In this document: positions 1 through 6,021 of the stretch, in pieces
Numbering within the stretch: the first letter of the stretch is position 1
Layout of the letters: each line of letters starts with the position of its first letter
Assembly: GCA_023429345.1 (NCBI GenBank)
Contig: JAEYVB010000030.1
Location: 1 to 6,021, forward strand
Reading direction: 5' to 3'
Length of the DNA stretch: 6,021 nucleotides
From: Planctomycetota bacterium
GTDB lineage: Bacteria; Planctomycetota; Phycisphaerae; Phycisphaerales; UBA1924
Position numbers and translations under genes: made by a program
Notes under the pieces: model-generated
What the model was told of the DNA's origin: nothing
The model's input: only the letters and a program-made list of their open reading frames with translations
Databases searched by the model: none

Positions 1-1
1 C

Positions 2-586
2 CCCCGCGCCGGCACCCAGACCGAGCTCGACGCCATCTTGGCCCGCGACGTCATCGGCGACCGCCGCCAGCACCGCCACGGAACCGGCAAGCTCACTATC
101 GAGGCCTGCCGCATCACCGACCCCGCCGGCCGCGACACCATGCACGCGATGATGGGGCAGGTCCTGCGCATCCACCTGCTGCTGCACGCCCACGAGCCCA
201 TCGAGCACCCCCGCGCGGGAATCCGGCTCTTCGACCGCTTCAACACCATCATCTTCGGCGCCGGAACCGTCCAGCTCGGGCATGAACTCCCCCCCCTCGC
301 CGCAGGCGAGCAACTCATCGTGCGCTTCGAGCTCAAGCTCGATGTCGAGCCCGGCCAGTACACCATCGGCCTCGGCACCGGCGAGCCCGACGGCCCCGAC
401 CCCAACCAGGGCATCGCCCACGACCGCATCGAGCTCATCGGCCCCGTCGTCGTCCGCTTCGACCGCACCGACCTCCGCCCCTTCTACGGCAAGGCCCGCC
501 TGCCCATGTCCGTGTCACACACCCTTCCCGCGGCCACCCCGCCCCCCGCGCCCATTCAACCCGAGGCCACGGCCCCCGCCCCATGA
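2..586 (+). CDS. C-terminal part of a Wzt-like polysaccharide ABC exporter ATP-binding protein (5' partial)
   Basis: The frame is open from the left edge, so the gene begins upstream; the TTG at position 38 is an internal codon, not a supported start. The visible 194 residues begin with a charged linker. From about residue 27 (GTGKLTIEACRI) to about residue 157 they form a beta-rich module resembling the carbohydrate-binding Wzt C-terminal domain, with hydrophobic strands, a FDRFNTIIFGAGT segment, a PPLAAGEQLIVRFEL turn and strand, and PGQYTIGLG. In that family the N-terminal part is an ABC ATPase at the inner membrane, and this domain recognises the finished polysaccharide before export. No Walker motifs are visible here because that half is off the window, so the domain could instead be attached to another protein. 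The end is a Pro/Ala-rich tail. The stop codon overlaps the start of tag by 4 bases, implying cotranscription. The domain match is from pattern memory and is fairly but not fully secure. Confidence 0.72.
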   Translation, partial: PRAGTQTELDAILARDVIGDRRQHRHGTGKLTIEACRITDPAGRDTMHAMMGQVLRIHLLLHAHEPIEHPRAGIRLFDRFNTIIFGAGTVQLGHELPPLAAGEQLIVRFELKLDVEPGQYTIGLGTGEPDGPDPNQGIAHDRIELIGPVVVRFDRTDLRPFYGKARLPMSVSHTLPAATPPPAPIQPEATAPAP

Positions 587-1164
587 CGCCGTCCCCCGCC
601 GCGATTCTCCGCTGCGCCTGGCCGAGAAACGACCTCGCCATCCGCTACCACGACGAGGAATGGGGCGTGCCCCAGCGCGATGACCGGGTCCTCTTCGAGT
701 TTCTCATCCTCGAGGGCGCCCAGGCCGGCCTGAGCTGGGACACCATCCTCGCCAAGCGCGAGCACTACCGCGCCGTCTTCGACGGTTTCGACCCCGAGAA
801 GGTCGCTCGCTACCGACCCACCCGGCTTGAGAAGCTCCTCCAGGACCCCGGCATCGTCCGCAACCGCCTGAAGGTCTTCGGCGCTGTCACCAACGCCCGG
901 GCCTTCCTGAGGGTCCAGGAAACCGAGGGCTCTTTCGCCCGCTACCTCTGGTCCTTCGTCGACGACACACCGGTGGTCAACCGCTGGGCCGACCACGCCC
1001 AGATCCCCGCCCGCACCCCACTCTCCGATGCCCTCTCCAAGGACCTCAAGAATCGGGGCTTCACCTTCGTCGGATCCACGATCTGCTACGCCTTCATGCA
1101 GGCGGTCGGCCTCGTCAACGACCACACGGTCCGCTGCTTCCGCCACCGGCAGCTCGCACCCTGA
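583..1164 (+). CDS. tag: DNA-3-methyladenine glycosylase I
   Basis: The product is a 193-residue base-excision repair enzyme that removes 3-methyladenine from alkylated DNA, leaving an abasic site. It aligns along its whole length with E. coli Tag (about 187 residues). Shared blocks are YHDEEWGVP, LEGAQAGLSW, YRAVFDGFDP, LLQDPGIVRN, YLWSFV, SDALSKDLK and FVGSTICYAFMQAVGLVNDH. The structural zinc ligands are present as Cys11, His23, His181 and Cys185, corresponding to Cys4, His17, His175 and Cys179 in E. coli. Glu44 matches the base-recognising Glu38, and Trp52 and Tyr22 match the aromatic pocket. The ATG at 583 is the only start that keeps Cys11, and it overlaps the preceding stop as ATGA. 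No good Shine-Dalgarno sequence sits at the usual distance, so translation is probably coupled to the upstream gene. The pairing with a polysaccharide-export gene is odd functionally. The gene is intact, with no missing residues noted. Confidence 0.96.
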   Translation: MTPSPAAILRCAWPRNDLAIRYHDEEWGVPQRDDRVLFEFLILEGAQAGLSWDTILAKREHYRAVFDGFDPEKVARYRPTRLEKLLQDPGIVRNRLKVFGAVTNARAFLRVQETEGSFARYLWSFVDDTPVVNRWADHAQIPARTPLSDALSKDLKNRGFTFVGSTICYAFMQAVGLVNDHTVRCFRHRQLAP

Positions 1165-1171
1165 CACCGGA

Positions 1172-3043
1172 TCACGCGTCGGACCGCGCCGCAGACCTCT
1201 CTGAATCCACGCCCGCTGCGCATGCCTCCCGCCAGACACCCCGCAGCGCTGCCGCGAGCCGCGCCGTGTACGCGCCCGCATCGCACACCGGCGAAGCCAG
1301 GAACCGCTCCCGGAGCCCGGCTCGCAGCGCGCTCAGCCGCGAAGGATCCCCCGCCAGCCCCGCCGCGATCCGCACGAACTCCTCGTCATCCCGCGCGACC
1401 AGGTCCCCCAGCCCCGCGTTCATCAGCAGGCTCGCCCCCACCCGCGAGACGTGCATCCTCCCCGCGAGCGTCACCACCGGCACCCCCATTAACAGCGCCT
1501 CACACGTCGTCGTCGTCCCGTGGTACGGGTACGTATCCAGCGCCACATCCAGCCGGCCGTACTGCTCCAGGTGCGAGCCCGCGCTCTCCTGCGGCGTCAG
1601 CACATCCAGCCGCTCCGGCCCGATGCCGGCCCGCACGAACCGCTCCAGCGTCGCCCCCCGCACCGCCGGGTCCGACATGCCCAGGCTCTTGTACACCAGC
1701 CGCGACCCCGGCGAGGCCGCCAGCACCGCACCCCACAGCCGCAGCGTTCGATCATCCAGCTTCGGCAGCCCGTTGAACGAGCCGAACACGATCCCCTCCC
1801 CGGTCCTCCCCTCCCTCACCGCCGGCGTTTCCGCCGGGGGCCGGTAACACAGAAAGCACGGGTCCAGCCGCAGCAGCCGCTCCACGCACCAGCGGTCCGC
1901 CTCGTAAGGCTCTCCCGCCGGGTCCGTGATGCTGTCCACGATCCGCCAGCCGATCTGCCGCACACCCGTGGTCCCCGGGTACCCCACCGCCGTCACCTGC
2001 ACCGGCGCCGGCTTCAGCCGCATCGTCCCCAGCCGGTGCCCCGCGCTCAATCCCGAAAGCTCGATCAGGATGTCCACGCGGTCGCGCCGGATCAGTTCCG
2101 CCAGCTCTGTGAACCCAAGCGCCGGAACGCTCCGCCACACCCCCGCACCCCGCACTTTCTTCCGGAGCCGTTCGGTCACCGCATCGGCCGCGGGCGAGGT
2201 GTGATAGCAGTAGACCTCGAACCCCGCCCCGCCCCCGGCTTCCGCCAGATCCAGGAATGGGTCCACGAAAAAACCCACCGCGTGCGCCCGGAAGTCCGAC
2301 GACAGCAGCCCCACCCGAAGCCGCTTCTCCGGGCCGCTCGCCCCCACCGGCAGTAACGACTCCGGCAGCGCCGCCTCCAGCAGCAGCCCGTACGCCTGCG
2401 CCGCCCGCAGCATCTCCTCCGGCGGAACCCCGTCTGTGTAGTTCCCCGCGCTCACCAGCCCTGCCGCCAGCACCTCCGAACCCGGGAACCGCCTCACCCC
2501 CTCCCGGTACACCCCCACCGCCCCCGCCGCGCGACCCAGCAACACCAGCGCGCTCCCCCAGTTCGCGATCAGCCGCGGCTCGTCGGGGTTCACCGCCAGC
2601 GCCGCCTCCGCCCGCGCCCGCGCCTGCTCGGGGAGCTGCATCTTCAGCAGCACATCCGTCGCACCCACGTGCGCCGACGAATGCGCCGGGTTCAGGGCGC
2701 ACGCACGCTCATAGGCCTCGAGCGCCGGCCCGAGCAGGCCGAGCTGCACCAGCGTGGACCCCAGGTTGTTCAGAAAGTTCGGGTTCCCCGGCGCCAGCGC
2801 GACCGCCCGCTCGCCGTAAAACAGCGCCTGCTCCGCCAGCCCCAGCCGCTGCAGCACGAGGTTCATCGCCGCGTGCCCGTCCGCATCCTTCGGGCTTCGC
2901 TGCAGGTACCCCACCAGCACCGCCCGGGCCTGCTCGTACCGGCCCGCCTCGATGAGCGCCGAGATCTTCTGCTGCGACGGTGATGCGGCCATGGGTGGGT
3001 CGCGATGGTAGCGGCAAGCGCCGTGGCACCGAACGGACGCCAT
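1172..3043 (-). CDS. TPR-containing O-GlcNAc-transferase-like protein, SPINDLY family (glycosyltransferase family 41)
   Basis: The product is 623 residues. About five 34-residue TPR units span residues 24-193 (for example AEQALFYGERAVALAPGNP and ALEAYERACALNPA). A GT41 catalytic region follows from about residue 240 to 605. Motifs shared with human OGT are SSDFRAH (His254, matching His498), GYPGTTG (residues 354-360), GSFNGLPKLD with Lys428 matching the UDP-contacting Lys842, LDTYPYHGTTTTCEAL (residues 502-517, the sugar-nucleotide loop) and GVPVVTLAGRMHVSRVGASLL. It has no signal peptide or membrane segment, so it is presumably cytoplasmic, transferring a sugar from a nucleotide donor to protein Ser/Thr residues; donor and targets are unknown. 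The chosen ATG at 3043 has GGGAGG 9 bases upstream. The ATG at 2992 gives 606 residues and fits better where TPR homology begins, but lacks a Shine-Dalgarno sequence; the first 17 residues are therefore uncertain. The gene stands alone and converges on tag with a 7-base gap. Confidence 0.9.
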   Translation of the reverse strand: MASVRCHGACRYHRDPPMAASPSQQKISALIEAGRYEQARAVLVGYLQRSPKDADGHAAMNLVLQRLGLAEQALFYGERAVALAPGNPNFLNNLGSTLVQLGLLGPALEAYERACALNPAHSSAHVGATDVLLKMQLPEQARARAEAALAVNPDEPRLIANWGSALVLLGRAAGAVGVYREGVRRFPGSEVLAAGLVSAGNYTDGVPPEEMLRAAQAYGLLLEAALPESLLPVGASGPEKRLRVGLLSSDFRAHAVGFFVDPFLDLAEAGGGAGFEVYCYHTSPAADAVTERLRKKVRGAGVWRSVPALGFTELAELIRRDRVDILIELSGLSAGHRLGTMRLKPAPVQVTAVGYPGTTGVRQIGWRIVDSITDPAGEPYEADRWCVERLLRLDPCFLCYRPPAETPAVREGRTGEGIVFGSFNGLPKLDDRTLRLWGAVLAASPGSRLVYKSLGMSDPAVRGATLERFVRAGIGPERLDVLTPQESAGSHLEQYGRLDVALDTYPYHGTTTTCEALLMGVPVVTLAGRMHVSRVGASLLMNAGLGDLVARDDEEFVRIAAGLAGDPSRLSALRAGLRERFLASPVCDAGAYTARLAAALRGVWREACAAGVDSERSAARSDA

Positions 3044-3052
3044 CAACCGGCC

Positions 3053-3058
3053 CCTCCC
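3053..3058 (-). promoter_or_regulatory. Ribosome binding site for the TPR glycosyltransferase gene
   Basis: On the minus strand GGGAGG, within GGGAGGGG, lies about 9 bases before the ATG at 3043. It is the only visible Shine-Dalgarno sequence near either candidate start of this gene and is the reason for choosing the upstream ATG. In DNA this GC-rich such a run can arise by chance, so it is suggestive only. Confidence 0.4.
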
Positions 3059-3173
3059 GCCTTCTCCGTCTTACCCATCTTCCCAGCTCCGCGCGACATG
3101 AAGAAAATTCCCCTCGCCCAGGACGGATTTTGCTTCCAAAAAGGCCATCCGCCGGGTATTCTCGGGGCACTTC

Positions 3174-3179
3174 GGAGGA
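3174..3179 (+). promoter_or_regulatory. Ribosome binding site for the sorted exoprotein gene
   Basis: GGAGGA lies 3 bases before the ATG at 3183 (4 bases if only GGAGG is counted). The core is strong but the spacing is shorter than usual. It supports this ATG as the start, as does the signal peptide that follows directly, and it shows that this organism uses Shine-Dalgarno initiation for at least some genes. Confidence 0.7.
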
Positions 3180-3182
3180 TCC

Positions 3183-3971
3183 ATGAAGACGATCGCATTT
3201 GCAGCCCCCCTCGCCCTCGCCGCGGCCGCCCTCGCACAGCCCGGCACCGGCGGAACCATCACCAGCAACAACGCCAGCTACACGCAGGGCGATGTGCCCC
3301 TGGCGGCGACCACGACCTCCGGGCCCACGCTCGGCAGCTTCACGATCGGCGGCGCCGGCAACCCCAACCACTACTTCGAGAGCTGGTGGTGGGGCCGCGT
3401 CGCCTCCGACACGCGCGAGCTCGCCCTCGCCAGCGCCAGCGGCTCCAACTGGGCCGGCAGCGCGGGCGTCATCAACTTTGACACTCTTCCCTCCCAGTAC
3501 GGGCGCGTCGCCCTCACCTACCAGGTGCTCGGCTTCGGCACCGGCGGCACGCTGATCGAGTCGGCCACGCTCATCAACAACACGGCCTCCCCCATCACCT
3601 GGAACTTCTTCCACTACCTCGACCTCGACCTCGGCGGCACTTCCGGCGGCGATTCCGCGGTGCTCAACGGCCCCAACTCCATCCGCGTCTCCGACGGCCC
3701 GTGGATCGCCAACTACGAGGGCTCCGGCACCTACGAGGTCGGCGCCTTCCCCGGCGTCCGCAACCTCCTCACCGACACCGACATCGACAACTTCACTAAC
3801 TCCGGCCTGCCCTTCGGGCCGGCCGACTGGTCCGGCGGCTACCAGTGGACCCTCACCCTGCAGCCCTCGGAATCCGCGACGCTCACGGTCTCCACGACCA
3901 TCATCCCGGCCCCGGCCACCGGCCTGCTCCTCGCCCTCGGCGGCCTGAGCATGGCCCGCCGCCGTCGCTGA
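3183..3971 (+). CDS. Secreted protein of unknown function with a PAP-variant PEP-CTERM sorting signal
   Basis: The product is 262 residues. Residues 1-18 form a signal peptide: Lys2, a hydrophobic Ala/Leu core and a likely cut after ALA18. The mature part is rich in Gly, Ser, Thr and Asn, has no cysteine and alternates in a beta-sheet-like pattern. It has an aromatic cluster FESWWWGR at residues 65-72, an acidic FHYLDLDLGG segment at 143-152 and GLPFGPADW at 208-216. I do not recognise an enzymatic motif. The C-terminus has the three-part layout of PEP-CTERM tails: PAPA at 242-245 in place of the usual PEP, a hydrophobic helix GLLLALGGL, and a final Arg4 cluster. In known systems an exosortase processes such tails during export and surface attachment; no exosortase gene is in this window. 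The gene is monocistronic, with its own ribosome binding site and a strong terminator 27 bases after the stop. Its role may be in the cell surface or extracellular matrix, but that is inferred only from the sorting tail. Confidence 0.88.
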   Translation: MKTIAFAAPLALAAAALAQPGTGGTITSNNASYTQGDVPLAATTTSGPTLGSFTIGGAGNPNHYFESWWWGRVASDTRELALASASGSNWAGSAGVINFDTLPSQYGRVALTYQVLGFGTGGTLIESATLINNTASPITWNFFHYLDLDLGGTSGGDSAVLNGPNSIRVSDGPWIANYEGSGTYEVGAFPGVRNLLTDTDIDNFTNSGLPFGPADWSGGYQWTLTLQPSESATLTVSTTIIPAPATGLLLALGGLSMARRRR

Positions 3972-3997
3972 GCCGCGCAATCACCCCTCAAACAAGA

Positions 3998-4036
3998 ACG
4001 CCCCGGCCTTCCGACCGGGGCGTCTTTCTTTTTCTC
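3998..4036 (+). terminator. Rho-independent terminator, probably bidirectional
   Basis: A perfect 9-base-pair stem, ACGCCCCGG at 3998-4006 and CCGGGGCGT at 4015-4023, encloses an 8-base loop. It is followed by a T-rich tract, CTTTCTTTTTCTC, at 4024-4036. It lies 27 bases after the exoprotein stop codon. Read on the minus strand, the same stem follows the clpC stop by about 30 bases and is trailed by TTCTTGTTTG, a weaker T-rich tract. It therefore probably ends both converging transcripts, more efficiently rightward than leftward. Confidence 0.9.
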
Positions 4037-4053
4037 ATCCGACCTCGCCGGCG

Positions 4054-6021
4054 TCAGGTGCTTTGCGCGCCCGCGACGGCCGGCTTGTCCTCGGGCTTGG
4101 CCTCGGCGTCCTGCATCTGGAAGTACAGGTGCTCCTGCGGCTTGCCCTCCGCGTCGTTCTTGCGGGTCACCATGATCCGGCCCTTGCCGGAGGTGTCCCC
4201 CGCGAGCAGCATTTCCGAGAGCGGGTCCTCGATGTACGTCCCGATCGCCCGGCGCAGCGGACGCGCGCCGTAGTCGGGGTTGTACCCCTTCTCGATCAGG
4301 AAGTCCTTGGCCGGCTGGTCCAGTTCCAGGTTGATCCCCTGCTGCTGCAGCCGCTTGCTCACCTTGTTCACCTCGTACTCGATGATCTGCACCAGGTCGT
4401 CCTTGGTCAGCGGGCGGAACACGATGATGTCGTCCAGGCGGTTGATGAACTCGGGCCGGAAGAACCGCTCAATCTCCTTGAGCAGGATGCCCTTGATGTT
4501 CTCGTAGTCGGCCTCGCCCGTCCGCTTCTGGAACCCGAACCCGCCGCCGCCCTTGATCAGGTCGGCCCCGATGTTCGAGGTCATGATCATGATCGTGTTG
4601 CGGAAATCCACGTTCCGCCCGAAGGAGTCCGTCAGCCGGCCCTCCTCCATGATCTGCAGCAGCATGTTGAAGACGTCCGGGTGCGCCTTCTCCACCTCGT
4701 CCAGCAGCACCACCGCGTACGGCCGCCTCCGGATCCGCTCCGTCAGCTGCCCGCCCTCCTCGTACCCGACGTACCCGGGGGGCGCGCCGATCAGCCGCGA
4801 CACGTTGTGCTTCTCCATGTACTCGCTCATGTCGAGGTGGAGCAGCGCCTCCTCGTCCCCGAACATGAACTCCGCCAGCGCCTTGCTGAGCAGCGTCTTG
4901 CCCACGCCCGACGGCCCCACGAAGATGAACGAGCCCATCGGACGCTTCGGGTCCTTCAGCCCCGCACGCGCCCGGCGGATCGCCTTCGACACCGCCTTGA
5001 TCGCGTCCTCCTGGCTGATGACCTTCTTGTGCAGCTCCTTCTCGAGCTCGAGCAGGCGCTGGGCCTCCTCTTTCTCGAGACGCTTGAGCGGCACGCCCGT
5101 CATCTTGGAGATCACCTCCGCGACGACGTCCTCGTCGACGACCCCGTCGATCTCCTTGGCCCGCTCCTTCCACTGCCGCTGCGTCTCGTCCTTCTGCTTC
5201 TTCATCTGCTCGGCCTTGTCGCGCAGCTCCGCCGCCCGCTCGTAGTCCGCGGCTTTCACGGCCTCGTCCTTCTCGACGGACAGCTTCTCGATCTGGGCCT
5301 CGAGCTCCGCCAGGTCCGGCGGCTTGGTCATGCTCTTGATCCGCACCCGGGCGCCCGCCTCGTCCAGCACGTCGATGGACTTGTCCGGCTGCACCCGCCC
5401 CGTGATGTACCGCCCCGACAGGTCCACCGCCGCCCGGATCGCCCCGTCGGTGATCTGCACCCGGTGGTGGCTCTCGTAGCGGTCGCGCAGCCCCTTGAGG
5501 ATCTCAACCGGCTGCTCGTTGCTGGGCGGATCGACCGTGATCGCCTGGAAACGCCGCGCCAGCGCCGCGTCCTTCTCGATGTACTTGCGGTACTCGTCGA
5601 ACGTCGTCGCGCCCACGCACTGGATCTCGCCGCGCGCCAGCGCCGGCTTCAGGACGTTCGACGCGTCGATCGCGCCCTCCGCCCCGCCCGCGCCCACCAG
5701 CGTGTGCAGCTCGTCGATGAACAGCACCACGTTCTTCGCACGCCGCACCTCGTTCATCACCGCCTTAATCCGCTCCTCGAACTGCCCGCGGTACTTCGTC
5801 CCCGCGACCATCATCGCCAGGTCCAGCACCACGATCCGCTTGTCGTGCAGGATCTCCGGCACCTCGTTGCCCACGATCCGCTGCGCCAGGCCCTCGACGA
5901 TCGCCGTCTTGCCCACGCCCGCCTCGCCCAGCAGCACCGGGTTGTTCTTCGTTCGCCGGCACAGCACCTGCACCAGCCGCTCGATCTCGTTGGCCCGCCC
6001 GATCACCGGGTCCAGCTGCCC
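4054..6021 (-). CDS. clpC: ATP-dependent Clp protease ATP-binding subunit ClpC (5' partial)
   Basis: The product is an AAA+ unfoldase that feeds proteins to the ClpP protease. The frame is open through the right edge (GQLDPVIGR), so the GTG at 6006 is the internal Val of the conserved VIGR motif and not a start. About 175 N-terminal residues, including the Clp N domain, should lie outside. Numbering from the edge, the first AAA module has Walker A GEAGVGKT at 32-39, Walker B VVLFIDE at 98-104 and ARRF near 155-158. A UVR-type coiled-coil middle region (DYERAAELRDKAEQMKKQ) at about 250-276 marks ClpC rather than ClpA or ClpB. The second module has Walker A GPSGVGKT at 369-376, Walker B VVLLDE at 437-442, sensor 1 TSNIG at 481-485, RPEFINRLD at 522-530 and sensor 2 GARPLRR at 585-591. 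The GGGGFGF loop at 491-497 occupies the ClpP-docking position. A charged, low-complexity tail of about 35 residues ends the protein. No clp or ctsR partner gene follows it here. Confidence 0.96.
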   Translation of the reverse strand, partial: GQLDPVIGRANEIERLVQVLCRRTKNNPVLLGEAGVGKTAIVEGLAQRIVGNEVPEILHDKRIVVLDLAMMVAGTKYRGQFEERIKAVMNEVRRAKNVVLFIDELHTLVGAGGAEGAIDASNVLKPALARGEIQCVGATTFDEYRKYIEKDAALARRFQAITVDPPSNEQPVEILKGLRDRYESHHRVQITDGAIRAAVDLSGRYITGRVQPDKSIDVLDEAGARVRIKSMTKPPDLAELEAQIEKLSVEKDEAVKAADYERAAELRDKAEQMKKQKDETQRQWKERAKEIDGVVDEDVVAEVISKMTGVPLKRLEKEEAQRLLELEKELHKKVISQEDAIKAVSKAIRRARAGLKDPKRPMGSFIFVGPSGVGKTLLSKALAEFMFGDEEALLHLDMSEYMEKHNVSRLIGAPPGYVGYEEGGQLTERIRRRPYAVVLLDEVEKAHPDVFNMLLQIMEEGRLTDSFGRNVDFRNTIMIMTSNIGADLIKGGGGFGFQKRTGEADYENIKGILLKEIERFFRPEFINRLDDIIVFRPLTKDDLVQIIEYEVNKVSKRLQQQGINLELDQPAKDFLIEKGYNPDYGARPLRRAIGTYIEDPLSEMLLAGDTSGKGRIMVTRKNDAEGKPQEHLYFQMQDAEAKPEDKPAVAGAQST

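Larger units (their letters stand above)
3044..3182. promoter_or_regulatory. Divergent intergenic region, presumed promoters for both flanking genes
   Basis: These 139 bases separate two divergently transcribed genes, so both promoters should lie here or just inside the left gene. The stretch around 3098-3145 is clearly richer in A and T than its surroundings (runs such as GAAGAAAATT, GGATTTTG and CAAAAAGG), as expected for a promoter. It contains a small inverted repeat, TTTTG at 3128-3132 and CAAAA at 3137-3141 with a 4-base loop. A weak rightward sigma-70-like pair can be proposed (TTCCAA at 3134-3139 and TATTCT at 3157-3162, 17-base spacer), but only 3 and 4 of 6 consensus positions match. 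I found no convincing leftward promoter. Confidence 0.4.

Noticed and set aside
38..40. TTG as a start for the first gene
   Set aside because: The frame is open from the window edge with plausible coding sequence before it, and there is no ribosome binding site, so the gene is simply cut by the window.
556..1281. A 241-codon open frame on the minus strand opposite tag
   Set aside because: It overlaps the fully conserved tag gene, and its Gly/Glu/Asp/Val-rich translation has no recognisable motif.
1822..1837. Hairpin CCGGCG-TTTC-CGCCGG
   Set aside because: It lies inside the glycosyltransferase coding region in a variable Pro/Ala segment and has no T-tract, so it is probably a by-product of GC-rich codons.
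2257..2955. A 232-codon open frame on the plus strand, very rich in Pro and Ala
   Set aside because: It lies opposite conserved TPR and GT41 sequence, and its proline-rich composition simply reflects the C-rich strand.
3098..3190. A possible small gene starting ATGAAGAAAATT in the intergenic region
   Set aside because: There is no Shine-Dalgarno sequence. The frame runs on into the exoprotein gene in another register and becomes Arg/His/Pro-rich, and the AT-rich start is better read as promoter DNA.
2709..3980. A 423-codon open frame on the minus strand covering the whole exoprotein gene and part of the glycosyltransferase
   Set aside because: Its translation is a Gly/Ala/Arg/Val-rich low-complexity sequence without domains. 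It is the antisense shadow of GC-rich genes, where stop codons are rare, and the opposite frame has a clear signal peptide and sorting tail.
6004..6006. GTG as a possible clpC start
   Set aside because: The frame stays open to the window edge and the upstream residues GQLDP continue the conserved DPVIGR motif, so this GTG is an internal valine.

Overview
The window is very GC-rich DNA with five densely packed protein-coding genes and no RNA genes, insertion sequences or CRISPR arrays that I can see. Three features point to a planctomycete, probably of the Phycisphaerae type: the high GC content, a secreted protein with a PAP-variant PEP-CTERM sorting tail, and a SPINDLY-type TPR glycosyltransferase. 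This lineage call is an inference; no ribosomal marker is present.

From left to right: (1) the 3' end of a plus-strand gene whose product carries a Wzt-type carbohydrate-binding C-terminal domain, as found on ATPase subunits of polysaccharide ABC exporters; (2) tag, 3-methyladenine DNA glycosylase I, which starts inside the stop codon of the previous gene (ATGA overlap); (3) a minus-strand TPR / O-GlcNAc-transferase-like (SPINDLY family) gene, which converges on tag with only 7 bases between the two stop codons; (4) a short divergent intergenic region holding ribosome binding sites for both flanking genes; (5) a plus-strand gene for a secreted, sorting-signal-bearing protein of unknown function; (6) a strong rho-independent terminator, probably acting in both directions; (7) a minus-strand clpC gene whose 5' end lies beyond the right edge.

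The genes form four transcription units (right, left, right, left), so only the first pair looks like an operon. Three products could belong to cell-envelope or glycan biology (the exporter-type domain, the glycosyltransferase and the sorted exoprotein), but nothing here proves a joint pathway. Tag and ClpC are housekeeping DNA repair and protein quality control genes.

The most notable window-wide signal is compositional: plus-strand genes strongly prefer C-ending codons and minus-strand genes G-ending codons, so the plus strand is C-rich throughout. This suggests strong replication strand skew, with the minus strand as the likely leading strand. I found no convincing undescribed system.
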